Shown here piece by piece: positions 16,439 through 27,800 of a stretch of DNA of 41,493 bases (positions are counted from its first letter, which is position 1; every line of letters begins with the position of its first letter). This DNA comes from a virus. The DNA lies in IMG/VR virus record IMGVR_UViG_3300035228_000757, positions 1 through 41,493 of that record, one strand, 5' to 3'. The notes under the pieces were generated by a model, which was not told the origin of the DNA, did no database searches, and worked only from the letters and a program-made list of their open reading frames with translations. A program made the translations under genes and the position numbers.

Positions 16439-19400
16439 ATGCCTCAAAATACTAACCTAAACGCTAAGCCATACTTTGAAGACTTTGATCCGAAGAAGAA
16501 TTTCTATAAGGTCTTATTCAGACCAGGGTTTGCAGTTCAGGCTAGAGAGTTAACTACTCTCCAGTCTGCGCTGCAGACTCAAATAGAAAACTTCGGAAGA
16601 AACATCTTCAAGCAAGGCGATCTTGTCGTGCCTGGAGAAGTTGGATTTAATAATAGACTCAATTATGTTAAATTATCATCGGTTTCTGAAGTTGCAATAA
16701 CTGACACTGCCGGTAACATTACTTATCAAAAGTATGATATCAGTCAATTAATTGGTCTAAAAATTCAAGGAGTATCCTCTAGTGTTATTGCTAGTGTTGT
16801 TGCAACTGAACTTGGTTCTGATACAGAATCAGATACGCTTTATGTTAATTATCTAGATTCAGGTGCATCTGGAGATGAAGAAAGATTCCGCCAAGGCGAA
16901 ACACTCGAAGTAATTGGTGGAGTCAATTCTCCTTTATTAGTTGTTGGTACTGATGGAGTTTCTTTACCAACTAGTATTAGTGTAGTAAATCCAGATACAA
17001 ATATTGAAACATTTGTAGATAGTCCTGCACTTGGTTATGCTTCCGCCGTAAAGGTAGAAGAAGGTATTTACTTTGTAAATGGATATTTTGTAAGAAATTC
17101 TGAACAACTATTAGTTGTCAACAAATACTACGATTCTCCTTCTGCTAAAGTTGGATTTACAATCAAAGAATCTTTAGTTACCCCAGAGCAAGATGCTTCT
17201 CTGTACGATCCTTCTCAGGGGTATTCTAATTTCTCTGCTCCTGGAGCACATCGCCTTAAGATCGATCTTACTTTAGTTAAGTATGATTACTACGAACTTA
17301 CGGATAAAAACTTTATTCAATTGTTACTCGTAAAGAGTGGCACAATTCAAAAACAACTTAAAGCAACTGATTTCTCTCTTGTAGAAGCTGCTATTGCAAG
17401 AAAAACATTTGATGAGTCTGGAGATTATGTAGTAGAATCTTTCCCACTACAAGTAAGAGAATATTATCAAAACAATAATAATCTTGGATTCTATACTGCA
17501 GATGAAAATAATCTTGTTAATGGAATTTCTGCAAATGCAGCATCAACTAAACTTCTAGGAAGTATTGGTGCTGGTAAAGCATACATTAAAGGATATGAAG
17601 TTAAGAACAAAGAAACTAAGTATCTTGAAATTGATAAAGCAAGAGATACTATTAAAAGAGAAAATGAGACATTAAAAACTAGTGGTCTCACTTCATTCTT
17701 TATCACTAATGTACATGGAACAATTCCTGTTAACACAGAAGGTGCGGATTTAACTTCATACCCAACTATGTACTTGAACTCTGTGTTCAATGATGGTTCT
17801 GTAGGACTTAATAATACTGAATCACCAACTGATTCTAAACAGACTATAAACAGAAGAGGACTTGGATTTGATGTAACGGAAGGCGTTAAAACCATCTATT
17901 GTAGTATTGAGGATCCAAATTATAATATTGGAAATTTCACTGATGCAACTTTCCAGTCTTTTATTCCAAAATTATATTATGTTAAAACAAGAACGGGTGG
18001 TGGAGATGTTAACGAATATGGTTATGTAGATACATTAGCATTTTCTATTGTTAAGCGTCCAGAAATTGATGGCACCGGAGTAACTGATTATCTAGAAATT
18101 ACAGTTAAAGGTAATAGAGGAGAATTAGATTTATTTGTACTGAATTACGATTTAACAAATACTAACGGAAATTCTACTAGAAAATTATATAAGTCTCAAG
18201 CAGATATTGAATCATTAATCACACCAATTTTTCAAATTCGTGATTATAACGAGACTATTACTCCTATTGTAGGAATTAGCAAACCAAAAAATATTTCTTT
18301 AAAGAAAATTAGTTCTGGTTTTGATAGAGATACCGATAAAGTATTGTCGAAAGGTAAATTGGCAGGTGGTCTAGAAAAGTATAATTCTGTATTCGACCTT
18401 GCATATTTTGCTCCTCAATTTTTTACTAGATTAGTTCTTGAACAATCAATTACTGGGGATGATTTTACTGCTGGTAAGTATATCTATGGTTCTGTTAGTA
18501 AAGCAGTTGCTGTAGTTGAAGGGGGAACGTCTGCTTCATATTCATCTATTAATAAATTATTTGTTAATGTCGTATTTGGAGAATTCCAAGATGGCGAGAC
18601 AATAATTTCAGAAACTGGTGCAACTATTAATATTGCAACAGATAATACTATCTCACATTTTATTGTTACCAAAGCAGGAGATGATTATGACCAGGGCGTC
18701 AAAATTATTCTAGATGGTGTAACATACGAAAATAATAAAATTCAACTAGTTGTATCTGGTGCTAATGCGATTGAAAGAGTATATGTCAATAATAGAAATG
18801 CAGTAAGAACGAAGTTTTCTCAACCTCCTGTAGTAGAATTATCTGGTACTGTTCCTAGTAACGTAGCAATAGTTGTACCTGTTCTCTTTAGAAATTCTGT
18901 ATACACATATTCTCCTAAAAATATTAAATCAATATTTTCTGAATTTGGATCTGGAAATAGTAATAAATTTTCTGCTGACATTGAATTAGATCAGACTGGT
19001 TATTCATTAACTACTTCTGTAACAGATTTTACTTTCTCTGGAACTTTAGGATACAAGTTTATTGAATGTAATGGTTTTGGTGGTGATGCATCTAAAAATA
19101 TTGTTCAGGGTGATGTTATTCAATTCTCAGATACTTCTGGTTCAGTATCCAAATATGTTGTACAATATGCAACTAGACCCGATGGTGTTAAGAGATCTAG
19201 AATTTATCTAGATAGAACCCTTACAAGTGATGTTAGTAATGCTTCTGTAGTTTTACAGAAACCAGTAATTGAAAATGCTAATGCAACCCTAGTATTTCCT
19301 ACTGGCGATAAGCAAATTAAAACGTTAATTGATTCATCAGAAGATTCTAAATTTAAGTATTTCTTCAGAAGAGATTTTATTACAACATCTTCTTCCGCTA

Positions 19401-22400
19401 GTGGCAACTTAACTTTTGCTGCACAACTTCCTTTTGGTACACAAAGATTTGCTCCTTTCAGTGAAGATAATTTCCTACTTACAGTATTAGAAACTGGTGT
19501 TGCTAACCATGCTTTAGATTCTGCAGGACAATTAGTATTGTTTGGAGGACCACTCAGCGTTGGAGACATTGTTTATATTGATAAAGAGTATGTTACTATT
19601 GCTCAAACAGATTCGGATTTAACTGCAGGTAGTGTAACACTTAATTTCCCAGAAAATCATTTTGGTGATATTGATGCTATTAGAACTGCTCTTGAACTTA
19701 GGGTTGCAAACCCACAAGTAGGAGATCCTGATATCACATTGCCTTCGTCAAACTTCCCTAAAATGAAGTTGACTTCTACTTTGGAAGTATCGAAAGCAAA
19801 ACCAAGACTTAAAACATCTATTAAGAACAAGCAGATTATTGTTCAATCTGGTGGTACATCTGTTGTTCCATTTAGAGGTCAAGAATTAGACGGAGAAACA
19901 ATTCAGATTACCTCATATGCTGATGTATTTAAATTGAATTATGTTTATGAAGGATCTATTTCTTCACCACCATCTGTAGATGCTGGAGGCAATTTAATTT
20001 CTGGAACTGATGTAACTAATAAGTATACTTTCGATAATGGACAAAGAGATACTCTTTATGACATTGCTAGATTAGTTTTAAAATCAGGACTTGAAGCACC
20101 CTCAGGTCAACTTGTTATTTCTTTTGATTACTTTGAACATTCTCAAGGTGACTTCTGTACTATTGACTCTTATTTGCATGAAGCAGGTGTAGGTGCTGAT
20201 GAAATTCCATTCTTTAACTCTAGTGTAAATGGTCTTGTTTCACTGAAAGATGTTGTTGACTTTAGACCTAAAGTAGATAATTCTAATATTATTCCTGGAT
20301 ATCAAGATCAGACTTTCTTGTCTCAAACAGATTACCTATCTTTCTCTGGAGTTTCTGGTATTCCTGCTAGTACTCCTGCAGATGATAGTAATCTAAATTT
20401 CACTATTAAGTATAATAAAGTTCAGTATCTTGATAGAATTGATGGTGTATTCCTTAACACTGATGGAAACTTTGTCGTAAAGAAAGGAAACTCTTCTCTC
20501 GATCCATCCAGACCAGAAATTATTAGCGATAGTATTCCTTTATATTATCTTTATATTCCCGCATATACAGATTCTAGTAGGGATGTACGTATTATTCCAG
20601 TTGAGAATAAGCGTTATACTATGAAAGATATCAGTAAGTTGAATCAGCGTCTTGAAAGATTAGAATACTATACATCAATGAGTATTCTTGAGCAACAATC
20701 TCTCAATATGCAAATCACTGATGATATTGGTTTAGACAGATTTAAATGTGGTTTCTATGTAGATAGTTTTGAATCTCATAAGGGAGATATCAAGTCTGAA
20801 GATTATCTGTGTTCTATTGATACTCAGCAATCTGTTTTAAGACCTCAAGTTAGTGAAGATAATTTCTTAGTCAAAGAAATTAATACTAGGAATGATCAAA
20901 GAGAAGTTGCTGGTTATGTTAATAACAATGGAGTATTGACATTACCATATACTGATTTTAGATTACTTGGTAATAACTTTGCAACAAAAACTATTAATCC
21001 TAACCCATTCGTAGTTCTTCAATATGTTGGTGATTTGTCTATCGATCCCAATGTAGACTCCTGGTATGATAAGAGTATTGCTCCTCTAATTACGGACAAT
21101 AATACTAATTTGTTTGTTCCTTTCTTAGCAAAAGATAATTTAGATGTAGCATTTGCAAGTACATATAATTCTTTTGTTGTAACTTGGACGGGAACTGAGA
21201 GATCATTCTTCAATATTAATCCCCTATCCAAAACAAATAGTGAAGTCTCTTCTTCTGAAGTTGTTGATGCAAATGTTTCTAGTTCTTCAAATATAAGTCC
21301 CTTTAATAATGAGGTTGCTAAAGGGGTTTCTACTAGAACAAGTCGTGGAAAATCTGTTGTTTCTTCACTTCAATACTTTGCTCGCAGTATTCCTGTTAAA
21401 TTTGCAATCCGTAGATTAAAACCAAAAACAGAAGTATTTGTTTACTTAGAGGGCAAAAAAATTAATAGATGGGTTGTTCCTGATATCAGATTTACTGGAA
21501 TTCCTGGCAACTCTCTATCTTCTTTCAATGCTCCTATTGTTACCGATGAGAATGGTAACGCAAGTGGTATTGTATTGGTTCCTGCTGGATCTCCTCCTAG
21601 AGAATCTGTTATTTGGGGTGGAGATGTTGAGACATTAGCATATGACCAAAATGCTGAAGAAGTTAGAATTACAACTGGCGAAAAAACTTTAAGATTTACA
21701 TCTAGTTCTACAAACAGAGATAAGAATAATGTAGAGACATTTGCTGAAACCAAGTTCTATGCTACAGGTCTTCTACCCGATAATCCCGGTTCAATTATTT
21801 CAACCAAACCTGCTTACTTCAAGGCGAACGAAGGTACTCAATTAGTTAATAATAATACAGAGATAGAGCAGAAACCAAATCCATTAGCACAAACATTCAA
21901 AGTTGAAAATTTTGAAGAAGGTGTATTTGCAACTGGTATTGATCTTTATATTGCCAAGAAGAGTGATTCTATTCCTCTTAGAGTATATCTAACTGATGTA
22001 GATTCCGAAAAACCAGGAAAAAATGTTATCCCTGGAACAGAAATTGTTAAAGAACCTTATACTTACATAAAAACATTTGTATCAGCATCAGTCACTATCT
22101 TAAAAGGAGAAAATATTTCTGGTGTTAGTACAAATGCTTCTGGTCCTATTCTTAGAGTTCTTGATAAGAATAATAATGAATTACCAGTTTCTGAAGATAA
22201 TGAAATCACACTAACAAACGAGCAAGTCTATACCTTTGTTCTTTCTAACAACAATGGATTATCCTTTATTGCTGATGAAACATTAAAAATTAATTCTATT
22301 GTTTCATTCAACAATTCTAATAATACAGAAGTTGTTGCACGAATTGCTAAAGATTCTGGAATTGTATCTGCTCTTAAAGTTGTGAATACCGGATCAAATT

Positions 22401-24694
22401 ATGACACCGCTACTATCACAATCGAAAGTCCTGGTCTTCCTGGGGGAAGTAATTCTACTGGAAGTGTTGCTGTATCTGATGGTATGATCTATAATTCCAC
22501 TATCACTCTTTCTGGTAGAGGATATACAGAATCTCCATCTGTTGTTATTAGAGGAACTGGTGTTGGAAATACAGGTGCTATTATTGAAACAGAAATTGAA
22601 ATTACGGAACCAGCAGTCAGAATGGGTATTGCTGAAGATGTAGTTGGAGTAGTACCATCAACTACTGCTACTAAGTTTATGTTTGATTATCCTGTATTCT
22701 TACAGAATAATACAGAATACACCTTAGTAGTAGAAACAGATTCTAAGGATTATGAAATCTGGGTATCTAAACTAGGAGAGACTGAAATATCAACTAATAC
22801 AACTGTTACTACGAACCCATCACTAGGTTCTGTATATAAGTCTCAAAATACCGGATCATGGGTAGAAGACTTATTTGAAGATATTAAGTTTACTCTTTAT
22901 AGAGCAGAGTTTGATTCAACTAAAACAGCAACTATTGATCTAACTACAATCTCTTCTGGATATGAAAAAATGTCTTCTAATCCTTTAGAGACTTATGCTT
23001 TTGCTAATGCTAATGCATCCTCGCCATTGTTCAAAAATAATAATAATATTATTAAAGTTAGTCATAAGAATCATGGATTTGAAGATAGAGGTAATTCATA
23101 TGTATTCTTTAAAAATCTAGAGACAACTGCTGGATATACTCAGGGTTCTTTAAACTCTACTCTATTCAAGGTCACTAATGCTGGTCTCGATTCGTTTAAT
23201 ATTACTGGTATTGGCAGAGCAGCTGATACAGTATCAGGTGGTGGTAATAGAGGTCTTATTTCTTACAATAGAAAATATGAAAGACTGGTTGCTCAAATTT
23301 CATACCTCCAATCACCTTCAACAAATATCGATACATCAGTCAAAACTACTAACATAGTTCCTATTGATTCTAATACTGAAAACTTTAGTTCTTATTCAAT
23401 CTCAAATTTTGAGAAAACTTTCTTGAATGAAGAGCAGTTCTTTATTAATCAAAAAGTTATTACTTCTGATATCAACTCTTTATTGAATAATTTGAACACC
23501 AGTCTTACCTATAGACTTCAGTTATCCACAACAAAGAGTTATCTTTCTCCTATCATCGATCTCAAAACTTCTTCTATTAAAATTTCTTCCAATAGAATTG
23601 AAAAATCAAAAGGTCAAGAAGATAGATTTGGAAAGAGATATCAAATTGTTGAATTTTATCCAATTTATAAATTTGTTATTAGCGGAAACGTTGATGGTAA
23701 TGGTGTAAATATTAATGTTTCTCCTGGTCAAACAGTTGAAGGAAAAGGAAATGCATCTTTAAGTATTGATGCATCTGGATCTAAAGGAGAAGTTGTTGCA
23801 TATGAAGCTGCATCTAATACATTGTTTGTCAAGATTAAAAACTCTAGCGTTTTTGCTAGTGGTGAACAATTATTCTTCTCAGTTGATTCTCAAACAGGAG
23901 CAATTTTAGATGACGTAACATATGATGTCGTAATTTCTGCTGCTGAACCACAGATAGTTAATCCAACATTTAACTTTAATGAATTGGTAACTGCTGTTAA
24001 TCCTTCCAATACAACTACGACATATGATAATCTTATTGGAGCAAATGTTGTCCAATGGAACGTTCCATCTCAAGTATTAACTATTGAGAATGATAAGGAA
24101 CCAATTCTTAAAAATTATGTTAGTGATAACAATTCTGGATCTTTTATAAGAGCACAACTAGTTGCTGATCAAACAGCAGATATTTTTAGAGTTGGAGATC
24201 TTGTTTCGTGGTCAGGTTTGCAAGTAGGATATGAAAAATTCTACGAAGTTAAATCTATGATCTTTACTGATGGTATTGATTATGTTCCAGAGAATAGTGC
24301 TAAAGAAACATCGGCGGTTGCAAAATATACAACCAAAGAAATTTCTCTTAAAACACAAGCAACTGGAATTGATGTTATAATTACTGCAAATGTAAAAACT
24401 TCTGAGAATATTAAACTTTCTTATAAAACTAAAACTACTTCTATTCAGAAAAAGTTTGAAGATATTGAATGGGTCTTATTCAATCAAACTGGTTATGCAA
24501 ATGTTTCTGAATTGGCAACTCCTCAAAATACTATTTCTGCTCAAAAAGAAGAACAATCTTCTTATCAGGAGTTTAGATTTAGTATTGACAACCTAGATGA
24601 TTTTGTATCGTTTGGGGTTAAAGTAAGTATGGAGTCTGATGATCCCGCTTATGTTCCTAAAATTCAGGACATTAGAGTGGTTGCTTCTGCATGA
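16439..24694 (+). CDS. Giant DUF4815-type tail/baseplate structural protein (2751 aa)
   Basis: The N-terminus (KPYFEDFDPKKNFYKVLFRPGFAVQARELTTLQSALQ) is the hallmark of DUF4815 proteins, which occur at the baseplate or fibre-attachment end of many phage tails. Family features continue: NSSVNGLVSLKDVVDFRP, YLDRIDGVFLNTDGNF, YYLYIPAYTDSSRDVRI and RYTMKDISKLNQRLERLEYY (from residue 1392, a coiled coil), then PNPLAQTFKV and FATGIDLYIAKK. An unusually long beta-rich remainder carries GxGY-like units at about 1977 and 2018. By position (after gp8) it may replace T4 gp9/gp10 as the fibre-binding adaptor, but no sequence match to either is visible. Its TGA overlaps the ATG of the next gene (ATGA), a coupling signal. 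Confidence 0.88.
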   Translation: MPQNTNLNAKPYFEDFDPKKNFYKVLFRPGFAVQARELTTLQSALQTQIENFGRNIFKQGDLVVPGEVGFNNRLNYVKLSSVSEVAITDTAGNITYQKYDISQLIGLKIQGVSSSVIASVVATELGSDTESDTLYVNYLDSGASGDEERFRQGETLEVIGGVNSPLLVVGTDGVSLPTSISVVNPDTNIETFVDSPALGYASAVKVEEGIYFVNGYFVRNSEQLLVVNKYYDSPSAKVGFTIKESLVTPEQDASLYDPSQGYSNFSAPGAHRLKIDLTLVKYDYYELTDKNFIQLLLVKSGTIQKQLKATDFSLVEAAIARKTFDESGDYVVESFPLQVREYYQNNNNLGFYTADENNLVNGISANAASTKLLGSIGAGKAYIKGYEVKNKETKYLEIDKARDTIKRENETLKTSGLTSFFITNVHGTIPVNTEGADLTSYPTMYLNSVFNDGSVGLNNTESPTDSKQTINRRGLGFDVTEGVKTIYCSIEDPNYNIGNFTDATFQSFIPKLYYVKTRTGGGDVNEYGYVDTLAFSIVKRPEIDGTGVTDYLEITVKGNRGELDLFVLNYDLTNTNGNSTRKLYKSQADIESLITPIFQIRDYNETITPIVGISKPKNISLKKISSGFDRDTDKVLSKGKLAGGLEKYNSVFDLAYFAPQFFTRLVLEQSITGDDFTAGKYIYGSVSKAVAVVEGGTSASYSSINKLFVNVVFGEFQDGETIISETGATINIATDNTISHFIVTKAGDDYDQGVKIILDGVTYENNKIQLVVSGANAIERVYVNNRNAVRTKFSQPPVVELSGTVPSNVAIVVPVLFRNSVYTYSPKNIKSIFSEFGSGNSNKFSADIELDQTGYSLTTSVTDFTFSGTLGYKFIECNGFGGDASKNIVQGDVIQFSDTSGSVSKYVVQYATRPDGVKRSRIYLDRTLTSDVSNASVVLQKPVIENANATLVFPTGDKQIKTLIDSSEDSKFKYFFRRDFITTSSSASGNLTFAAQLPFGTQRFAPFSEDNFLLTVLETGVANHALDSAGQLVLFGGPLSVGDIVYIDKEYVTIAQTDSDLTAGSVTLNFPENHFGDIDAIRTALELRVANPQVGDPDITLPSSNFPKMKLTSTLEVSKAKPRLKTSIKNKQIIVQSGGTSVVPFRGQELDGETIQITSYADVFKLNYVYEGSISSPPSVDAGGNLISGTDVTNKYTFDNGQRDTLYDIARLVLKSGLEAPSGQLVISFDYFEHSQGDFCTIDSYLHEAGVGADEIPFFNSSVNGLVSLKDVVDFRPKVDNSNIIPGYQDQTFLSQTDYLSFSGVSGIPASTPADDSNLNFTIKYNKVQYLDRIDGVFLNTDGNFVVKKGNSSLDPSRPEIISDSIPLYYLYIPAYTDSSRDVRIIPVENKRYTMKDISKLNQRLERLEYYTSMSILEQQSLNMQITDDIGLDRFKCGFYVDSFESHKGDIKSEDYLCSIDTQQSVLRPQVSEDNFLVKEINTRNDQREVAGYVNNNGVLTLPYTDFRLLGNNFATKTINPNPFVVLQYVGDLSIDPNVDSWYDKSIAPLITDNNTNLFVPFLAKDNLDVAFASTYNSFVVTWTGTERSFFNINPLSKTNSEVSSSEVVDANVSSSSNISPFNNEVAKGVSTRTSRGKSVVSSLQYFARSIPVKFAIRRLKPKTEVFVYLEGKKINRWVVPDIRFTGIPGNSLSSFNAPIVTDENGNASGIVLVPAGSPPRESVIWGGDVETLAYDQNAEEVRITTGEKTLRFTSSSTNRDKNNVETFAETKFYATGLLPDNPGSIISTKPAYFKANEGTQLVNNNTEIEQKPNPLAQTFKVENFEEGVFATGIDLYIAKKSDSIPLRVYLTDVDSEKPGKNVIPGTEIVKEPYTYIKTFVSASVTILKGENISGVSTNASGPILRVLDKNNNELPVSEDNEITLTNEQVYTFVLSNNNGLSFIADETLKINSIVSFNNSNNTEVVARIAKDSGIVSALKVVNTGSNYDTATITIESPGLPGGSNSTGSVAVSDGMIYNSTITLSGRGYTESPSVVIRGTGVGNTGAIIETEIEITEPAVRMGIAEDVVGVVPSTTATKFMFDYPVFLQNNTEYTLVVETDSKDYEIWVSKLGETEISTNTTVTTNPSLGSVYKSQNTGSWVEDLFEDIKFTLYRAEFDSTKTATIDLTTISSGYEKMSSNPLETYAFANANASSPLFKNNNNIIKVSHKNHGFEDRGNSYVFFKNLETTAGYTQGSLNSTLFKVTNAGLDSFNITGIGRAADTVSGGGNRGLISYNRKYERLVAQISYLQSPSTNIDTSVKTTNIVPIDSNTENFSSYSISNFEKTFLNEEQFFINQKVITSDINSLLNNLNTSLTYRLQLSTTKSYLSPIIDLKTSSIKISSNRIEKSKGQEDRFGKRYQIVEFYPIYKFVISGNVDGNGVNINVSPGQTVEGKGNASLSIDASGSKGEVVAYEAASNTLFVKIKNSSVFASGEQLFFSVDSQTGAILDDVTYDVVISAAEPQIVNPTFNFNELVTAVNPSNTTTTYDNLIGANVVQWNVPSQVLTIENDKEPILKNYVSDNNSGSFIRAQLVADQTADIFRVGDLVSWSGLQVGYEKFYEVKSMIFTDGIDYVPENSAKETSAVAKYTTKEISLKTQATGIDVIITANVKTSENIKLSYKTKTTSIQKKFEDIEWVLFNQTGYANVSELATPQNTISAQKEEQSSYQEFRFSIDNLDDFVSFGVKVSMESDDPAYVPKIQDIRVVASA

Positions 24695-24885
24695 TAAAAG
24701 TCAAAGGTCACGAAAATTTATATAGAGACCCTGAAACTGGGGCAATTGTAAATACTCAATCGCCCCCAAAAAGATCTGCTTCACAGACAATTCAGGGAAT
24801 GAAGACTGACATAAATACATTGAAGGAAGAACTATCTGATATCAAACATCTTCTTAGAGAGATAATAAGAAATGCCAGCAATTAA
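24691..24885 (+). CDS. 64-aa coiled-coil protein between giant structural genes
   Basis: Starts inside the previous stop (ATGA overlap) and ends 14 nt inside the next gene, so it is read as part of a tightly coupled set. The N-terminal half (VKGHENLYRDPETGAIVNT) is a short polar beta segment; the C-terminal half (GMKTDINTLKEELSDIKHLL, then REIIRNASN) is a clear heptad coiled coil. Similar short proteins occur beside tail genes of T4-like cyanophages, from memory. It could be a trimerising virion subunit or a folding helper for its giant neighbours; the sequence cannot decide. I am confident it is a real gene. Confidence 0.8.
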   Translation: MIKVKGHENLYRDPETGAIVNTQSPPKRSASQTIQGMKTDINTLKEELSDIKHLLREIIRNASN

Positions 24886-27800
24886 CGTCGCTAAAACAGA
24901 TACCTTTGAAATTCAAAGGAATAAAATTAATGACATTGGAGTACAAATTTTCAATGTTACTGCTGGTGGTAGCGATCTCGCCACAGGGGAATTAAAATTA
25001 GGTGACGGAACAAAACCTCTACCTTCTTTATCATTTACTAGTGATCCAAGTTTAGGATTTTATAAAGCAGCTCAACAAGAAATTGGGTTTGTATCTTCAG
25101 GAAAAGATATTGTCAACTATAGACCTGATGGAATTTTTTCTTTTCAAGATCTTTATATTAGAAAAAGGACATTACTTACTGCAGGTTTAGATATACAAGC
25201 ACCGGGTCAAAATTATGATAGTGCTAGTTATGCAGATATAAGTACAACTGGTGGTTCTGGTTCTAATGGATCTTTAAATATTGATGTAGAAGCATTTGGT
25301 GGAGTATTTACTTCAGTAGGATCTGGATATGGATCTGGGCAATATTCAGATATTCCCTTAGTGTCTGGTGGATCTGGAGCAGGAGTTATTGTTACATTTG
25401 GTACAATAGAACCTGTTTTTGTTTTAAATAATGCCGGTAGTGGATATACTAATGAAGTCTTCAGTTCTATTCCAACTACTAGTAGTGGATCTGGTACTGG
25501 ATTAGTTGTAAATATTACAATCGAAAGTGGATCTATTACAGAATTTGAAATTGATGAGATAGGAACAGGTCATAGTGGTACTGATACTTTTACAATTAGT
25601 AATTCCGATTTAACATATTTTGATGAACTGGGAGTAGAACAAACTAGTGGTGGATCAGGAATTCAATTTGGTATTAGTAATGATCCTACTGTAATTGATT
25701 CAGGAAATTTTGATTTTCTGAATAAGGGAACGGGACACGCAGTTAATGATGTTTTAACAACTCCTGGTGCCAGTACTAAAACTGGAGATCTCCCTGGTAT
25801 TGTTTCTGGATTAACTACTACTCTTAGTACTGGCAGTACAAATATTGTAGTTTCATCTACTGCTGGTATACTACCAGGAATGATTCTTACACAGACTGCA
25901 GGAGATGGTGCTATTGCTAGCGATACAACTGTTGTATCTGTTGTAAATGGAACTACACTTCAAATTAGTCTCAATCCCGAAGTAGATGGAACTGCTACTT
26001 TAGATATTGGTAGCCAAAATCTAAACGTACTTTCTTTTTCTGATGTATCTGATATTATTCCCACTAGTGGAATATCAGGTGGTGGATATACTGGTGTTGT
26101 TTCATCTGTAAACCCAGAAGAAAATACTATTGAAATTTCTCCTGATGTAGCATCTGGTGGTGCTACAGGAGTAACGTTTTCAATTTCACCCCCATATGGA
26201 TCAGGAACAGGATTACAATTCACAATTGATGCTGTTGGTGTTATTACAGATGTAGCAGTTAATAATGCCGGAAATGGATATGCTGTTGGTGATGTACTAA
26301 CAGTAAACCCTCTTGACTTAACACAAGCAATTGAGTATGAAGTAAATACTTTTAATGGTCAAGAAATTACAGTTGCTAGTGGAATCAATGTAAGTGTTGG
26401 TAGTGTTGTTAATGGATATACTCCAGCAGATAGTGAGGCAGGAACACCAGCATCATATGGAGATGATTTAGAAGTTATTGAAATTACTGGAGGAACTCCA
26501 GGAAACGCAACTTCGTTTATTGCGGATGGTGCTACTACATTTGAAGATGGTGGTCAATTTGGAATTAATTCGTCAGGAGTCTTTACTGTATCTGGAACAC
26601 CTGGAGGTGCATTTAGATATAGAATTAATACTGGTGATGGATCTGGATTCCAGACTACCCCAACTTTAACTTTATTTGAAGGAAATACATATTACTTTAA
26701 TCAAACAGATGGAAGTTTTGGCGTTCATCCTATTTCCTTATCTCAACATAGTGACGGATCTAGAAATGTAGTCACTGGAATAACTGCAACTCTTAGTACA
26801 TCATCAAATGTTATAGCAGTAAGTGATGCTACTGGTATTGAAGTGGGGATGATAGCAAGTGTAACTGGCGGAGTCGGTACAATTGGTATTGGAGATTTTG
26901 TTACTGCTGTAAATGGAAGTAATGTAACTATTAGTGGAAATCCTACTGGAGATGGTGCTGCTGATCTAGAATTTACTGGTGCTGAGTATACAGAAAATGT
27001 AGTTGTTAGTAGTTCGGGTCCAACAATTACGATAACTGCTTCTACTCCAAATCCATTATATTACTATTGCCCAAATCACGGAAATGTTGGTGGACAATTT
27101 ACGATAGATCCTAATAATACAAAAGTATTTGGTTCTGGATTAGAAATTTTAGTTTCAAGTGTTGATATTATTGATATTATAAAATCAGATATTGCTGATG
27201 GTAAATTTACATCGGTAAGTCTTGTAGCAGACTCTTCTACTATTGGAGATTCAGTATTTACTAATACTATAGCATCGCCGGTTGCAAATTTAACTAGTGT
27301 TGTTGCAACAAATATAAATGCTACTGCAGGGGCAAATTTAAATATTTCATCCAGTACTGCTAACATTGTAGTTACTGCAGGACAATTAGTATTATCAGGA
27401 ATTGTACTTGATTCATCATTAAATTCTATTACCACAAGTGGTGAGATTAAAACTACTAATCAACTTAATATTAACGATAAGTTGACTATTGTTAATAATA
27501 GTATTAATAGCACTTCTCTTGAAGATATTCTTTTAACACCTGGATTAGGTAGGGTAGCAAAGGTTAATACCACAACAGCATTAACTTTACCTGTTGGTGA
27601 TACTAATGCTAGACCAACAGTTGGTAATGTTGAAAGTGGAATGGTACGATTCAATACTGATACAAATCAGTATGAAGGTTATAGCGCCAGTGCTGCTTCC
27701 TGGTCATCTCTAGGAGGAGTTAGAGATCTTGATGGAAATACTTATATTTTAGCAGAAGAATTTGTTGGAGCTAATGATAACACTTTATACTTTGTTAATG

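Noticed and set aside
16439-24694. Naming the 2751-aa protein gp9 or gp10
   Set aside because: Its N-terminus is DUF4815-like and does not resemble T4 gp9 or gp10; only gene order hints at a shared role.
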